Shown here in pieces: positions 1 through 7,729 of a DNA stretch of 45,923 bases. The notes under the pieces are model-generated. The model searched no databases and was not told the DNA's origin. It was given only the letters and a program-made list of their open reading frames with translations. Position 1 is the stretch's first letter. Each line of letters opens with the position of its first letter. The translations under genes and the position numbers were made by a program. The DNA comes from Pseudomonadales bacterium (GTDB taxonomy: Bacteria > Pseudomonadota > Gammaproteobacteria > Pseudomonadales > Azotimanducaceae): the NCBI GenBank assembly GCA_022827245.1, contig JAJDTI010000006.1, positions 1 through 45,923 of the forward strand, in the 5' to 3' direction.

Positions 1-240
1 GAAGGATTTCGTGGCTCAATCACGCGGCCTGCAAGGCTCCCTGTGTACGCTTCGCAGACAGCGTCGCCACTGCCCACGCAACACTCGGTTCCGGCTGGTC
101 GGTCAACCTTGGCCGGTCGGGACTCTCACCCGCTGGGTCGCTAAGAAGGTTTCCGTCACGTCATAGCATGACCTCCCCCTTCACCAAGCTTCGCCTGGCG
201 CAAGACAAGCTCCTCCCCTACGTTTCACGACCTAGAATGT
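1..240 (-). mobile_element. Group II intron-like RNA segment (5' part, runs off window edge)
   Basis: No convincing protein is encoded here. Read on the minus strand, the segment has the look of the structured 5' RNA of a bacterial group II intron: a hairpin-rich stretch with the words GGGTGAGAGTCCC and, near the window edge, TTGAGCCACGAAATCC, of the kind found ahead of the intron reverse transcriptase ORF. The reverse transcriptase itself would lie to the left of position 1. It begins just downstream of the luciferase-like gene, whose last codons form a strong stem-loop, and group IIC introns favour such sites. I recognise the family from word-level resemblance only, and the intron boundaries are not determined. 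It could instead be another structured RNA or a decayed intron. Confidence 0.35.
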
Positions 241-274
241 CCTGTAGGTTTCATCGGTATCGTATTGATATACC

Positions 275-1081
275 TCATCCTTTGAGCGCCGTTAGGCGCT
301 CAACGGCGGCGCGATAGGCGTCGATCCCGTCGTAGCGCATGCCGTGTACGAAGCGCTCCGCTCCCGCCTCCTCGTACTCGGCAAGCCGCTCGGCCGCCGC
401 GATCGGGTCCTCCAGCGGCAGGCCGCCCATGACCGTCGCCGGGCCCGGATCGCGGCCGGCTTCTTCGCAGAATGCGCGATAGGTCGCCATGTGGCGCGCG
501 AGTTTCTGCGGGGCCAGCGCCATCGGCAGCCAACCGTCTCCGTACCGCGCCGCGCGTCGCAACGCGTGCGGCGGACCGCCGCCGATCAGCACCGGGGGCT
601 TGCGTGGCCGTGGCCGGAACAGGAACGCCTGCCCGTTCTCGGTGACCTCGTCTCCGGCGAAGCAGCGGTTGAGCAGGTCGAGGACGGCGTCCGTGAGGCG
701 CCCGCGCTGGCTCCGGTCCACCCCCAGCGCACGGAACTCCGGGGCCATCCAGCCCACGCCGGCGCCGAGGATCAACCGTTCTCCGGAGAGTTCCTGCAGC
801 GACCCGATCTGCTTCACGGTCGGCAGCGCCGGCCGGTAGGGCAGGACCAGCACTCCCACGCCGAGGCGAATGCGCCGCGTCGCGCCGGCGAGCCATGCCA
901 GGGCGATGAGCGGATCGACGTACCGGCCCCCTGAACCCTCGGCGTCGTCCGGCGGGATCGCCAGGTGATCGACCACCCAGACCGACTCGAGGCCCGCCTC
1001 CTCGGCGCATCTCGCACACTCGCCCATGAGTTCCGGCGTGGACTGGTCTCCCATGTTGCGTATCGTCGTTCCGAGTCGCAT
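275..1081 (-). CDS. LLM-class flavin/F420-type oxidoreductase
   Basis: A 268-residue member of the bacterial luciferase-like monooxygenase superfamily, which are TIM-barrel enzymes using FMN or coenzyme F420. The N-terminus MRLGTTIRNMGD, the strand WVVDHLAIP near residue 35, the LGVGVLVLPYRPALP block (about 73-87) and the ILGAGVGWMAPEF block (about 104-116) are typical of the TIGR03619-like subfamily. PPVLIGGGPPHALRR (about 161-175) is the usual second phosphate-binding region. An AAGGAGGG Shine-Dalgarno sequence sits just before the ATG at 1081, so the start is firm. It is divergent from the spermidine synthase-like pair. The substrate is unknown, and nothing in the sequence separates F420 from FMN use. 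Confidence 0.85.
   Translation of the reverse strand: MRLGTTIRNMGDQSTPELMGECARCAEEAGLESVWVVDHLAIPPDDAEGSGGRYVDPLIALAWLAGATRRIRLGVGVLVLPYRPALPTVKQIGSLQELSGERLILGAGVGWMAPEFRALGVDRSQRGRLTDAVLDLLNRCFAGDEVTENGQAFLFRPRPRKPPVLIGGGPPHALRRAARYGDGWLPMALAPQKLARHMATYRAFCEEAGRDPGPATVMGGLPLEDPIAAAERLAEYEEAGAERFVHGMRYDGIDAYRAAVERLTALKG
282..303 (-). other. Strong stem-loop in the last codons of the LLM gene
   Basis: TTGAGCGCC and GGCGCTCAA form a perfect 9-bp stem around a 4-base loop. The stem lies inside the final codons of the luciferase-like gene. No T-run follows on the minus strand, so it is a poor intrinsic terminator by itself, but it could end transcription weakly or act as the structural target next to which the intron-like segment inserted. 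Confidence 0.5.
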
Positions 1082-1149
1082 GCGCCCTCCTTTCTCCCGA
1101 CCCGCCCTGTTTCCCGAATCGCGTGCTTCGCTTACGCTCGCGTGCGCTC

Positions 1150-1749
1150 ATGTTCCACGCCAGGCCCATCGCCGTCCATGCCGCCGCGTTCGGCGGCGGC
1201 TTCGTCATCATGTCCCTGGAGCTGCTCGGGGGACGCGTCCTCGCGCCGTGGTTCGGCGGCAGCATCCACGTCTGGGGCAGCATCATCACCGTCTTCATGG
1301 TGTCCCTGGCGGCGGGCTACCTCATCGGGGGACGGCTCTCGCTGCGCCGCCCGAGCCTGGACAAGCTCGCCGGCGCCTTCCTGTGCGCAGCCGTGCTCCT
1401 CTATCCCCTGGTGCACCTCGCGGAACCGGCCATGCGGTGGATCTTCGACGCGATCGAGGACCCGCGGTACGGGTCGCTCGCCGCGTCGCTCGTGCTGTTC
1501 GCGCCGCCCACGGTGCTGCTGGGCATGATCTCGCCGTACGCCGTACGCCTGCTGGTACGCACGGCGCCGGAATCCGGCAGGGTCGCGGGCACGCTCTACT
1601 TCGTCTCGACCCTCGGAAGCGCCGCCGGAACCCTCGGCACCTCCTTCTACTTCGTACTGTGGTTCGACGTGGACACGATCCTGACGGGCTTGGTCGCCAC
1701 CCTCGCGATACTGGCGGCGGTCGCCTTCGCGGGCGGACGGGCCCGGTGA
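1150..1749 (+). CDS. Polytopic membrane protein, N-terminal half of a spermidine synthase-like pair
   Basis: A membrane protein of 199 residues from the ATG at 1150; a GTG at 1123 would add nine residues. It has about six hydrophobic helices. FGGGFVIMSLELLGGRVLAP and VWGSIITVFMVSLAAGYLIG match the N-terminal membrane domain of fused MFS/spermidine synthase-like proteins, in which a transporter-like bundle precedes an aminopropyltransferase fold. Here the reading frame stops and a second frame begins in a GTGA overlap at 1746, so the two halves are separate, translationally coupled polypeptides. The function is unknown. The architecture suggests a membrane-anchored methyl- or aminopropyl-transferase, or a polyamine-related transporter. 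Confidence 0.75.
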   Translation: MFHARPIAVHAAAFGGGFVIMSLELLGGRVLAPWFGGSIHVWGSIITVFMVSLAAGYLIGGRLSLRRPSLDKLAGAFLCAAVLLYPLVHLAEPAMRWIFDAIEDPRYGSLAASLVLFAPPTVLLGMISPYAVRLLVRTAPESGRVAGTLYFVSTLGSAAGTLGTSFYFVLWFDVDTILTGLVATLAILAAVAFAGGRAR

Positions 1750-2657
1750 GCGCGATCCGCCGGCACGGGACCACGGCCGCCGCCCTCCTGTGTCTCGCCG
1801 CGGGCGTTGCAGCCACCTGCGCCCACGGCCAGGTCATCCACCGCGAGCCGTCCCTCTACCAGACCGTCCTGGTCACGGAGCGCGGGGCCACGGTCTGCCT
1901 CCAGTTCGAGGCGCGATCCGACGTGCGCAACCAGTCCTGCGTTGACCGCCGCCGACCCCGCCGCCTGGTGCTGCCCTACACCCGCATGCTGCTGGGCTCC
2001 CTGCTGCTGATGCCCGACCCGGAGACGATCCTCGTGGTCGGGCTCGGCGGCGGCGTGCTGCCCAACGCGTTCGCCGAACTGCTGCCCGACGCCCGCATCG
2101 ACGTGGTCGAGATCGACCCCGTCGTGGTGGCGGTGGCGGAGCGGTTCTTCGACTTCCGCGCCACCGACCGCATGCGCGTGTTCGTCTCCGACGCACGGGT
2201 GTTCACACGCCGGGCGCGCGGTCGCGAAACCAGGTACGACCTGGTCGTGCTCGACGCCTTCGGCAGCGAGTACATCCCCGAACACCTGATGACCCTCGAG
2301 TATTTCCGCGAGACCCGCGGCCTCCTCACCGAGCGCGGCGTGGTCGCGGCCAACACGTTCCAGGACAGCGGGCTCCGGGACCACGAGTCGGAGACCTGGT
2401 ACCAAGCCTTCGGCCCGTTCATCGACTTCACGCGCGACGTCAGCCTGAACCGCATCGTCCTCGCGTCGGTGGCGCCGCTCGCGGACCCGTCCACGGTCGC
2501 CAGGCGCGCCCGGACCTGGCGCCGGCGCATGGAACCATACGGCGTGTCCATCGTCGACTTCCCGAAGACCTTCGACCGCAACCCCCGCTGGGACCGCACC
2601 ATCGAGGCCCTCACCGACCAGTACGCCCCGGCCAACCTCCTCCGCTCCCGCCGGTAG
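1746..2657 (+). CDS. Spermidine synthase-like protein with signal sequence
   Basis: A 303-residue protein started by the GTG that overlaps the stop codon of the upstream membrane gene. The first ~29 residues (SAIRRHGTTAAALLCLAAG, then VAATCAHGQ) look like a secretion signal or membrane anchor. The rest is a class I Rossmann fold of the spermidine synthase family: ILVVGLGGGVLPNAF is the dcAdoMet/SAM-binding glycine loop, DVVEIDPVVV the acidic strand, and YDLVVLDAFGSEYIPEHL the catalytic-Asp region. Strict spermidine synthases are cytosolic and lack a signal, so the biosynthetic role is doubtful. It probably works with the adjacent membrane protein on a periplasmic or membrane substrate. Confidence 0.75.
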   Translation: MSAIRRHGTTAAALLCLAAGVAATCAHGQVIHREPSLYQTVLVTERGATVCLQFEARSDVRNQSCVDRRRPRRLVLPYTRMLLGSLLLMPDPETILVVGLGGGVLPNAFAELLPDARIDVVEIDPVVVAVAERFFDFRATDRMRVFVSDARVFTRRARGRETRYDLVVLDAFGSEYIPEHLMTLEYFRETRGLLTERGVVAANTFQDSGLRDHESETWYQAFGPFIDFTRDVSLNRIVLASVAPLADPSTVARRARTWRRRMEPYGVSIVDFPKTFDRNPRWDRTIEALTDQYAPANLLRSRR

Positions 2658-2733
2658 CCTGCGCCGCCGGATCCGGCTTGCCACGCACGCCCGCGCCACC
2701 TAACGTCTCGGAATCCTCGAGAGAGCGCTACCC

Positions 2734-4311
2734 ATGCCGACCTGGAGCTTCCCCTACCCGTCCCGCCGCGCCCCCGTCTTCGCGGCCAACGCCGTCGCCA
2801 CGTCCCAGCCGCTCGCGACGGCGGCCGGCATCGAGGCCCTGCGCCGGGGCGGCAACGCCGTCGATGCCGCCCTGGCGGCGGGCATCACGCTCACCGTCGT
2901 CGAACCGAACATGAACGGGGTCGGCAGCGACGCGTTCGCCATGGTGTGGGACGGCGAACGCCTGCACGGTCTGAACGCGTCCGGCCGCGCCCCCGCCGCG
3001 TGGGACGCCGACCGGTTCGCGGGACGCACGCAGATGCCCGCCCAGGGCTGGGACACCGTCACGGTACCGGGAGCAGTCAGCGCATGGGTCGCCCTCTCGG
3101 AGCGGTTCGGCGCCCTCCCCTTCGAGGCCCTCTTCACGGAACCCATACGCTACGCGCGCGAGGGCTTCCAGGTCGGTCACATCACCGCCGGCCACTGGCG
3201 TTTCGCCCTGGACACGTACGGCGAGTTCGAGCACTTCCTGGCCCACTTCGCGCCCGAGGGCCGGGCTCCCGAGCCGGGCGAGCGCTTCGCCCGACCCGAA
3301 CTCGCCGCCACCCTGGAGTCGATCGCGGAGACGCGCGGCGAAGCCTTCTACCGGGGGCCGGTGGCGGACGCCATCGCGGACACGGCCGCGGCCGAAGGCG
3401 GCGCGATGACGCGCGCCGACCTCGCCGCCCACACCGCCGACTGGGTCGACCCCATCGCGCAGGACTACGGCGCCGTCACCGTGCACGAGATCCCCCCGAA
3501 CGGGCAGGGACTGGCAGCGCAGATCGCCCTGGCGATCCTCGGCCACCTCGGCCTCGCCGACCTGCCGCCGAACGGAGCCGAGTCCGTACACCGGCAGCTC
3601 GAGGCGATGAAGATCGCGATCCGCGCCGCCTTCGACCACTTCGCGGACCCGCGCGCCATGACCACCCCGCCGGAAGCCCTGCTCGAGCCCGGCTCGACCG
3701 CGCGGGCGGCCCGGCGCATCGGCGGCTCGGCCTCCTCGCTACCTCCGGTGGCCCTGCCGGTGAGCCACGACACCGTGACGCTCACCGCGGCCGACGCGGC
3801 CGGCCGCATGGTGAGCTTCATCCAGTCCAACTACATGGGTTTCGGGTCCGGTGTCGTCATCCCCGGCACGGGCATCGCCATGCAGAACCGCGGGAACGGC
3901 TTCAGCCTCGCCCCCGGGCATCCGAACCGCGTGGCCGGCGGCAAGCGTCCGTACCACACGATCATTCCCGGGTTCGTCACGGAAGGCGGCGCGCCGCGCA
4001 TGAGCTTCGGCTTCATGGGCGGCCACATGCAGCACCAGGGCCACGTGCAGACGGTGCATCGCATCTTCGACCTCGGCGAGAACCCGCAGGCCGCCTCGGA
4101 CGCGCCCCGCTGGCAGGTCCTCCCGGACTACACGGTGGCGCTGGAGACCGGCTTTGCCGCGGACGTCGCGAGCGACCTGGCCGCCCGCGGCCACCGGGTC
4201 GCCGCGGCGGATCCAGCGCTGTTCGGAGGAGCGCAACTCATCCTGCGCGTGCCGGACGGCTACTGCGCGGCGTCGGACCATCGCAAGGAGGGCATGGCGG
4301 CCGGGTTCTGA
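2734..4311 (+). CDS. Gamma-glutamyltransferase family protein (Ntn hydrolase)
   Basis: A 525-residue protein of the gamma-glutamyltranspeptidase family, whose precursors cleave themselves at an internal Thr to give large and small subunits. The N-terminal landmarks are GGNAVDAALAAG and EPNMNGVGSDAFAMVWDG. The autoprocessing site is the SHDTVTL segment, with Thr347 as predicted nucleophile, followed by FIQSNYMGFGSG and PGTGIAMQNRG, as in YwrD-like members. No signal peptide is visible, unlike the classical periplasmic GGT of enterobacteria, so it is probably cytosolic. True substrates in this subfamily vary and may not be glutathione. It stands alone between the spermidine synthase-like pair and the convergent msrB. 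Confidence 0.85.
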   Translation: MPTWSFPYPSRRAPVFAANAVATSQPLATAAGIEALRRGGNAVDAALAAGITLTVVEPNMNGVGSDAFAMVWDGERLHGLNASGRAPAAWDADRFAGRTQMPAQGWDTVTVPGAVSAWVALSERFGALPFEALFTEPIRYAREGFQVGHITAGHWRFALDTYGEFEHFLAHFAPEGRAPEPGERFARPELAATLESIAETRGEAFYRGPVADAIADTAAAEGGAMTRADLAAHTADWVDPIAQDYGAVTVHEIPPNGQGLAAQIALAILGHLGLADLPPNGAESVHRQLEAMKIAIRAAFDHFADPRAMTTPPEALLEPGSTARAARRIGGSASSLPPVALPVSHDTVTLTAADAAGRMVSFIQSNYMGFGSGVVIPGTGIAMQNRGNGFSLAPGHPNRVAGGKRPYHTIIPGFVTEGGAPRMSFGFMGGHMQHQGHVQTVHRIFDLGENPQAASDAPRWQVLPDYTVALETGFAADVASDLAARGHRVAAADPALFGGAQLILRVPDGYCAASDHRKEGMAAGF

Positions 4312-4329
4312 ACGCCGGCAGGACCGGTG

Positions 4330-4761
4330 TCAGCCCTCCTGGGTCTCCTCTGACTCCGCTTCGAGGTCGAGGGAGGCGGAGTTCATGCAGAAGCGCAGCC
4401 CGGTCGGCGCCGGACCGTCGGGGAACACGTGCCCGAGATGGGCGTCGCAGGCGGCGCACAGGACTTCTATGCGGCGCATGAACAGGGAGTTGTCCTCGCG
4501 CGTGGCCACCGCGTCGGGCGAGATGGGCTGGTAGAAGCTCGGCCAGCCGCACCCGGAGTCGTACTTGGTGCGGGAGTCGAACAGCGGCGCATCGCAGCAC
4601 TTGCAGTTGTAGATCCCGGGCGTCTTCGTGTTCCAGTAGATGCCGGTGAACGGGGGCTCCGTCCCGGCCCGCCGGGTGATCTCGTAGTCGCGGGGGGTGA
4701 GCGTGGCCCGCCATTCCGCGTCTGTTTTCTCGATCTTGTCGATCTTCTCGATCCTGGCCAT
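4330..4761 (-). CDS. msrB: Peptide-methionine (R)-S-oxide reductase MsrB
   Basis: A 143-residue zinc-type MsrB that reduces the R epimer of methionine sulfoxide in oxidised proteins. The two zinc CxxC pairs are C53/C56 (in [10 protein letters not shown]) and C102/C105 (in [12 protein letters not shown]). The signature [12 protein letters not shown] follows the first pair, and the catalytic cysteine is C125 in [10 protein letters not shown]. The length is normal for a stand-alone MsrB. The charged N-terminus ([17 protein letters not shown]) gives no sign of export, so it acts in the cytosol. It is convergent with the gamma-glutamyltransferase gene, leaving only 18 bp between the two stop codons. 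Confidence 0.95.
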   Translation of the reverse strand: MARIEKIDKIEKTDAEWRATLTPRDYEITRRAGTEPPFTGIYWNTKTPGIYNCKCCDAPLFDSRTKYDSGCGWPSFYQPISPDAVATREDNSLFMRRIEVLCAACDAHLGHVFPDGPAPTGLRFCMNSASLDLEAESEETQEG

Positions 4762-4841
4762 CCCGTGCGATTCCTCCGGGTAATGGACGCGGCTGGTAAC
4801 ATGCGCCGCCGCCGCCAGACGGCGATTCTTGCTCAGGGGCA

Positions 4842-6170
4842 GTGACCGTGCAAGGTAGCGAGGACACGGCAGCCGACACCGGACGGCTGCTTCTTGCGAG
4901 GGGTACCCCCTCGCGCTCCCCGGCTGAGGGCTCTCCGGAACTTCCGCGGGGACGCCGGCATTTCGCGAAGTCCGCGAAGCTCGCGGACGTCTACTACGAC
5001 ATCCGGGGCCCGGTGCCGGCGGAAGCCCAGCGCCTGGAGGACGAGGGGCACCACGTGGTGAAGCTGCACATCGGCAACCCCGCGCCCTTCGGCTTCGACG
5101 CGCCCGAGGAAATCCTCCGCGACGTCATGCGGAACCTCCCGGCGAGCCAGGGATACTGCGACTCGCGGGGCCTGTACTCCGCGCGCAAGGCGGTCATGCA
5201 GTACTGCCAGCAGATCGACATCCCGGACGTCGACGTCGACGACGTCTACATCGGCAACGGGGCGAGCGAACTCATCGTCATGTCCATGCAGGGCCTCCTC
5301 GACGACGGCGACGAGGTGCTGCTGCCGAGCCCCGACTACCCGCTCTGGACGGCCGCCGTGCGCCTGGCCGGCGGCGTGCCGGTGCACTACCGCTGCGACG
5401 AGCGGTCCGACTGGATGCCGGACCTCGCCGACGTGCGGCGGCTCACCACGCGCCGGACCAAGGGCCTCGTGATCATCAACCCGAACAACCCCACTGGCGC
5501 CGTCTACAGCCGCGACTGCATCACGGAACTCGTGCGCTGGGCCGAATCGCGGGACCTGATCGTGTTCGCCGACGAGATCTACGCCAAGGTCATCTATGAC
5601 GACGCGGAGTACGTACCGGCGGGTTCGATCCCGGCGGACGTCCTGACGGTGACCTTCAACGGGCTCTCGAAGGCCTACCGCGCCGCCGGCTTCCGCACCG
5701 GCTGGATGGTGCTGAGCGGCGCCCGTCACCGCGCCCTCGACTACATCGAGGGGCTCGACATCCTCGCGTCGATGCGCCTGTGCGCGAACGTGCCGACCCA
5801 GCATGCCGTGCAGACCGCCCTCGGCGGCACGCAGAGCATCGAGGCCCTCGTGGCGCCCGGCGGCCGTCTGCACGAGCAGCGCGACCAGGCACACGCGCTG
5901 CTGGACGCGATCGAGGGGGTAAGCTGCGTCAGGCCAATGGGGGCGCTGTACCTGTTCCCGAAACTCGACACCGAGCGGTTCGGCATCGTCGACGACGAGC
6001 GGTTCGCCCTCGACCTGCTGCGGAAGGAGAAGCTGCTCGTCGTGCAGGGCACTGGGTTTCACTGGCCCGAGCCGGACCATTTCCGGATCGTGTTCCTGCC
6101 CCACCCGGACGAACTGACCGACGCGATGCAACGGCTGGAGCGCTTCCTCGCCGGCTATCGGCAGTCTTAG
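4842..6170 (+). CDS. alaA: Glutamate-pyruvate (alanine) aminotransferase AlaA
   Basis: A class I/II PLP aminotransferase closely following E. coli AlaA through [62 protein letters not shown] and the PLP-lysine segment [18 protein letters not shown] (Lys278). It makes alanine from pyruvate and glutamate. The body is full length, but about 40 extra residues precede the point where E. coli AlaA begins. No ATG, GTG or TTG codon lies in frame between the GTG codons at 4842/4848 and the homologous region, so the extension appears to be translated. It contains an in-frame copy of a palindromic repeat (4896-4936). The gene ends in a double hairpin shared with the convergent flavoprotein gene. Confidence 0.92.
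   Translation: MTVQGSEDTAADTGRLLLARGTPSRSPAEGSPELPRGRRHFAKSAKLADVYYDIRGPVPAEAQRLEDEGHHVVKLHIGNPAPFGFDAPEEILRDVMRNLPASQGYCDSRGLYSARKAVMQYCQQIDIPDVDVDDVYIGNGASELIVMSMQGLLDDGDEVLLPSPDYPLWTAAVRLAGGVPVHYRCDERSDWMPDLADVRRLTTRRTKGLVIINPNNPTGAVYSRDCITELVRWAESRDLIVFADEIYAKVIYDDAEYVPAGSIPADVLTVTFNGLSKAYRAAGFRTGWMVLSGARHRALDYIEGLDILASMRLCANVPTQHAVQTALGGTQSIEALVAPGGRLHEQRDQAHALLDAIEGVSCVRPMGALYLFPKLDTERFGIVDDERFALDLLRKEKLLVVQGTGFHWPEPDHFRIVFLPHPDELTDAMQRLERFLAGYRQS
4896..4936 (+). repeat. Palindromic repeat copy inside the alaA leader
   Basis: GCGAGGGG and CCCCTCGC form an 8-bp perfect stem around TAC. The stem is followed by GCTCCCCGGCTGAGGGCTCT, which matches the tail after the third copy of the array at 30505-30545 with two differences. 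Here the element is inside the open reading frame of alaA and encodes roughly residues 19-32. Confidence 0.75.
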
Positions 6171-6213
6171 CGCGACCTCCGGTCGCGTTGGGAGTTTCGC
6201 TGGCGCGAAACTC
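6171..6213. terminator. Twin hairpins between convergent genes
   Basis: Two perfect stem-loops follow the alaA stop codon directly. The first is CGCGACC with GGTCGCG around TCC (6171-6187). The second is GAGTTTCGC with GCGAAACTC around TGGC (6192-6213). They separate alaA from the convergent flavoprotein gene and could end transcription from both sides. Neither is followed by a real T-tract, so they may work with Rho or act as mRNA-stabilising 3' ends. Confidence 0.5.
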
Positions 6214-6241
6214 TACGGCGCAAGCTCCTCGTCCCTGCGCC

Positions 6242-7324
6242 TCACGAGGCCGCGAGCGTCCCGACGCGCTCGGCGATCGCGAGCGCCGCGGTCATGCCCG
6301 GCGACTCGATGCCGAGCAGGTTGACCAGGCCGCTCACGCCGTGTTCCGCCGGCCCCTCGATGACGAAGTCCCCGGCCGGTGCCCCGGCGGGCACGATCTT
6401 CGGGCGAATGCCCGTGTATCCCGGGTGCAGGCGCTCCTCGTCGAGCCCGGGGTAGTAGCGGCGGATGGCCGCGACGAAGCGGTCCCTGCCGGCCGCGTCG
6501 AAATCGTAGTCCGCACCGTCGATCCACACCACGTCGGGCCCGAAGCGGGCCTGCCCGGCGAGGTCCAGGGTGACGTGGACGCCGAGCCCGCCGGACTCCG
6601 CCACCGGATAGACCAGGTGCGTAAACGGGCTCGCCCCCGAGAGCGCGTAGTAGTGGCCCTTGGCGAAGAAGCCCCGGTACCCCGGACGGAACGCCCCCGC
6701 GAGGGCCGGCGCGGAGAGTCCGGCGGCGTTGACGGCCGTGTCCGCCGACAGTTCGTAGTCGCCGCAGGCGACGCCCACGCGGTCGCCGTGGCGGCGCAAA
6801 CCCGTCACCTCCGTGCACAGGGACACCACGCCGCCGCGGGCCTCGAGGTCGCCCTGCAGGCTCAGCATGAGGGCGTGGCTGTCGACGATCCCCGTGCTTT
6901 CCGAGTAGATCCCGCCCAGGGAGCGCACGGCGGGCTCGAGTTCCGACACCTCGTCGGCGTCGAGCCACGGCAGCTCGCCCACGCCGTTCTCCCGCGCCTG
7001 CGCGCGATAGCCCCGCAGGGCCTCGAAGTGGCTCTCCCGGGTCGCCACGATGATCTTGCCGATCCGCGCATGGGGAACGGCGTGGCTCCTGCAGTAGTCG
7101 TACAGCAACGCCTTGCCGCGCACGCAGGTCTCGGCCTTGACCGAGCCGGTGGGGTAGTAGATACCCGCGTGGATCACCTCCGAGTGCCGGCTGCTGGTCT
7201 CGGAACCGATCAGCTCGTGCCGCTCGAGCACGAGCACTTCCCGGCCCGCCAGGGCCAGTTCGCGCGCGACCGCGAGGCCCACCACTCCGGCCCCGATCAC
7301 CACGGCGTCGCAGCGTTCAGGCAA
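6242..7324 (-). CDS. FAD-dependent L-2-hydroxyglutarate dehydrogenase/oxidase-like protein
   Basis: A 360-residue flavoprotein of the DAO/L2HGDH family. DAVVIGAGVVGLAVARELA (about 6-24) is the FAD-binding GxGxxG fold and VLVLERHELIGSETSSRHSE the region after the second strand. SEVIHAGIYYPTGSVKAE is the hallmark of L-2-hydroxyglutarate oxidases such as LhgO. PGYTGIRPKI and LLGIESPGMTAALAIAE close the FAD site. The likely reaction is oxidation of L-2-hydroxyglutarate to 2-oxoglutarate with electrons passed to quinone or oxygen. The start codon is TTG (7324), placed three bases after the stop of the upstream tusA-like gene, so the two are probably cotranscribed. Lactate- or malate-like substrates cannot be excluded. 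Confidence 0.85.
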   Translation of the reverse strand: MPERCDAVVIGAGVVGLAVARELALAGREVLVLERHELIGSETSSRHSEVIHAGIYYPTGSVKAETCVRGKALLYDYCRSHAVPHARIGKIIVATRESHFEALRGYRAQARENGVGELPWLDADEVSELEPAVRSLGGIYSESTGIVDSHALMLSLQGDLEARGGVVSLCTEVTGLRRHGDRVGVACGDYELSADTAVNAAGLSAPALAGAFRPGYRGFFAKGHYYALSGASPFTHLVYPVAESGGLGVHVTLDLAGQARFGPDVVWIDGADYDFDAAGRDRFVAAIRRYYPGLDEERLHPGYTGIRPKIVPAGAPAGDFVIEGPAEHGVSGLVNLLGIESPGMTAALAIAERVGTLAAS

Positions 7325-7327
7325 AGG

Positions 7328-7564
7328 CTACCGACCCTTCTCGATGACGAACTCCAGGCGCTCCCCCGTCGCGCCGAGTTCCTCGAGCGTGTGTCCGAGG
7401 AAGCGGCAGAAGTTCCGGAAGTCCCGCGTCGTGGAGGGATCGGTGGCCACCACGTGGACCCGCTCCCCCGGGCGCATCTCGCGTACGCGGTTCCGGACGA
7501 TCATGAGCGGTTCCGGACAGATGAGTCCGGTGGCATCGATTTCGTACTGGACGTCGTCCGACAT
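7328..7564 (-). CDS. TusA-family sulfurtransferase
   Basis: A 78-residue protein with the TusA fold: ATGLICPEPLMIVRNRVREM carries the CPxP-type motif with Cys16 as the persulfide-bearing residue, followed by HVVATDPSTTRDFRNFCRFL. TusA proteins relay sulfur from cysteine desulfurases to tRNA thiolation, molybdenum cofactor or sulfur oxidation pathways, and the client here is unknown. The frame stays open far upstream, but the ATG at 7564 begins the homologous region. It lies just before the L-2-hydroxyglutarate dehydrogenase-like gene. Most clade members are single-copy housekeeping genes, so coupling to a flavoprotein dehydrogenase is a mild oddity. Confidence 0.88.
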   Translation of the reverse strand: MSDDVQYEIDATGLICPEPLMIVRNRVREMRPGERVHVVATDPSTTRDFRNFCRFLGHTLEELGATGERLEFVIEKGR

Positions 7565-7729
7565 GTCCGCGGGCCGGCCCTGGCGATCCTCGGCCGTGAT
7601 GATAGCCAAACCCCCGGTCATGGAACCGGCGCGGTCCGTCGCCTTGACTCTCCCGGCGGCGGGCAGGACACTCCGCGAAACCATCCGGGCAGCCAGGGCT
7701 AGCGCCATGGTGGAGGTCACGCACTCACG

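Noticed and set aside
300..1298. Long Arg/Pro/Gly-rich open frames overlapping confident genes on the other strand or frame (also at 2946-4481, 5780-7702, 14424-16520 and elsewhere)
   Set aside because: They are out-of-frame shadows of GC-rich genes with no motifs, no ribosome sites and odd amino-acid composition.
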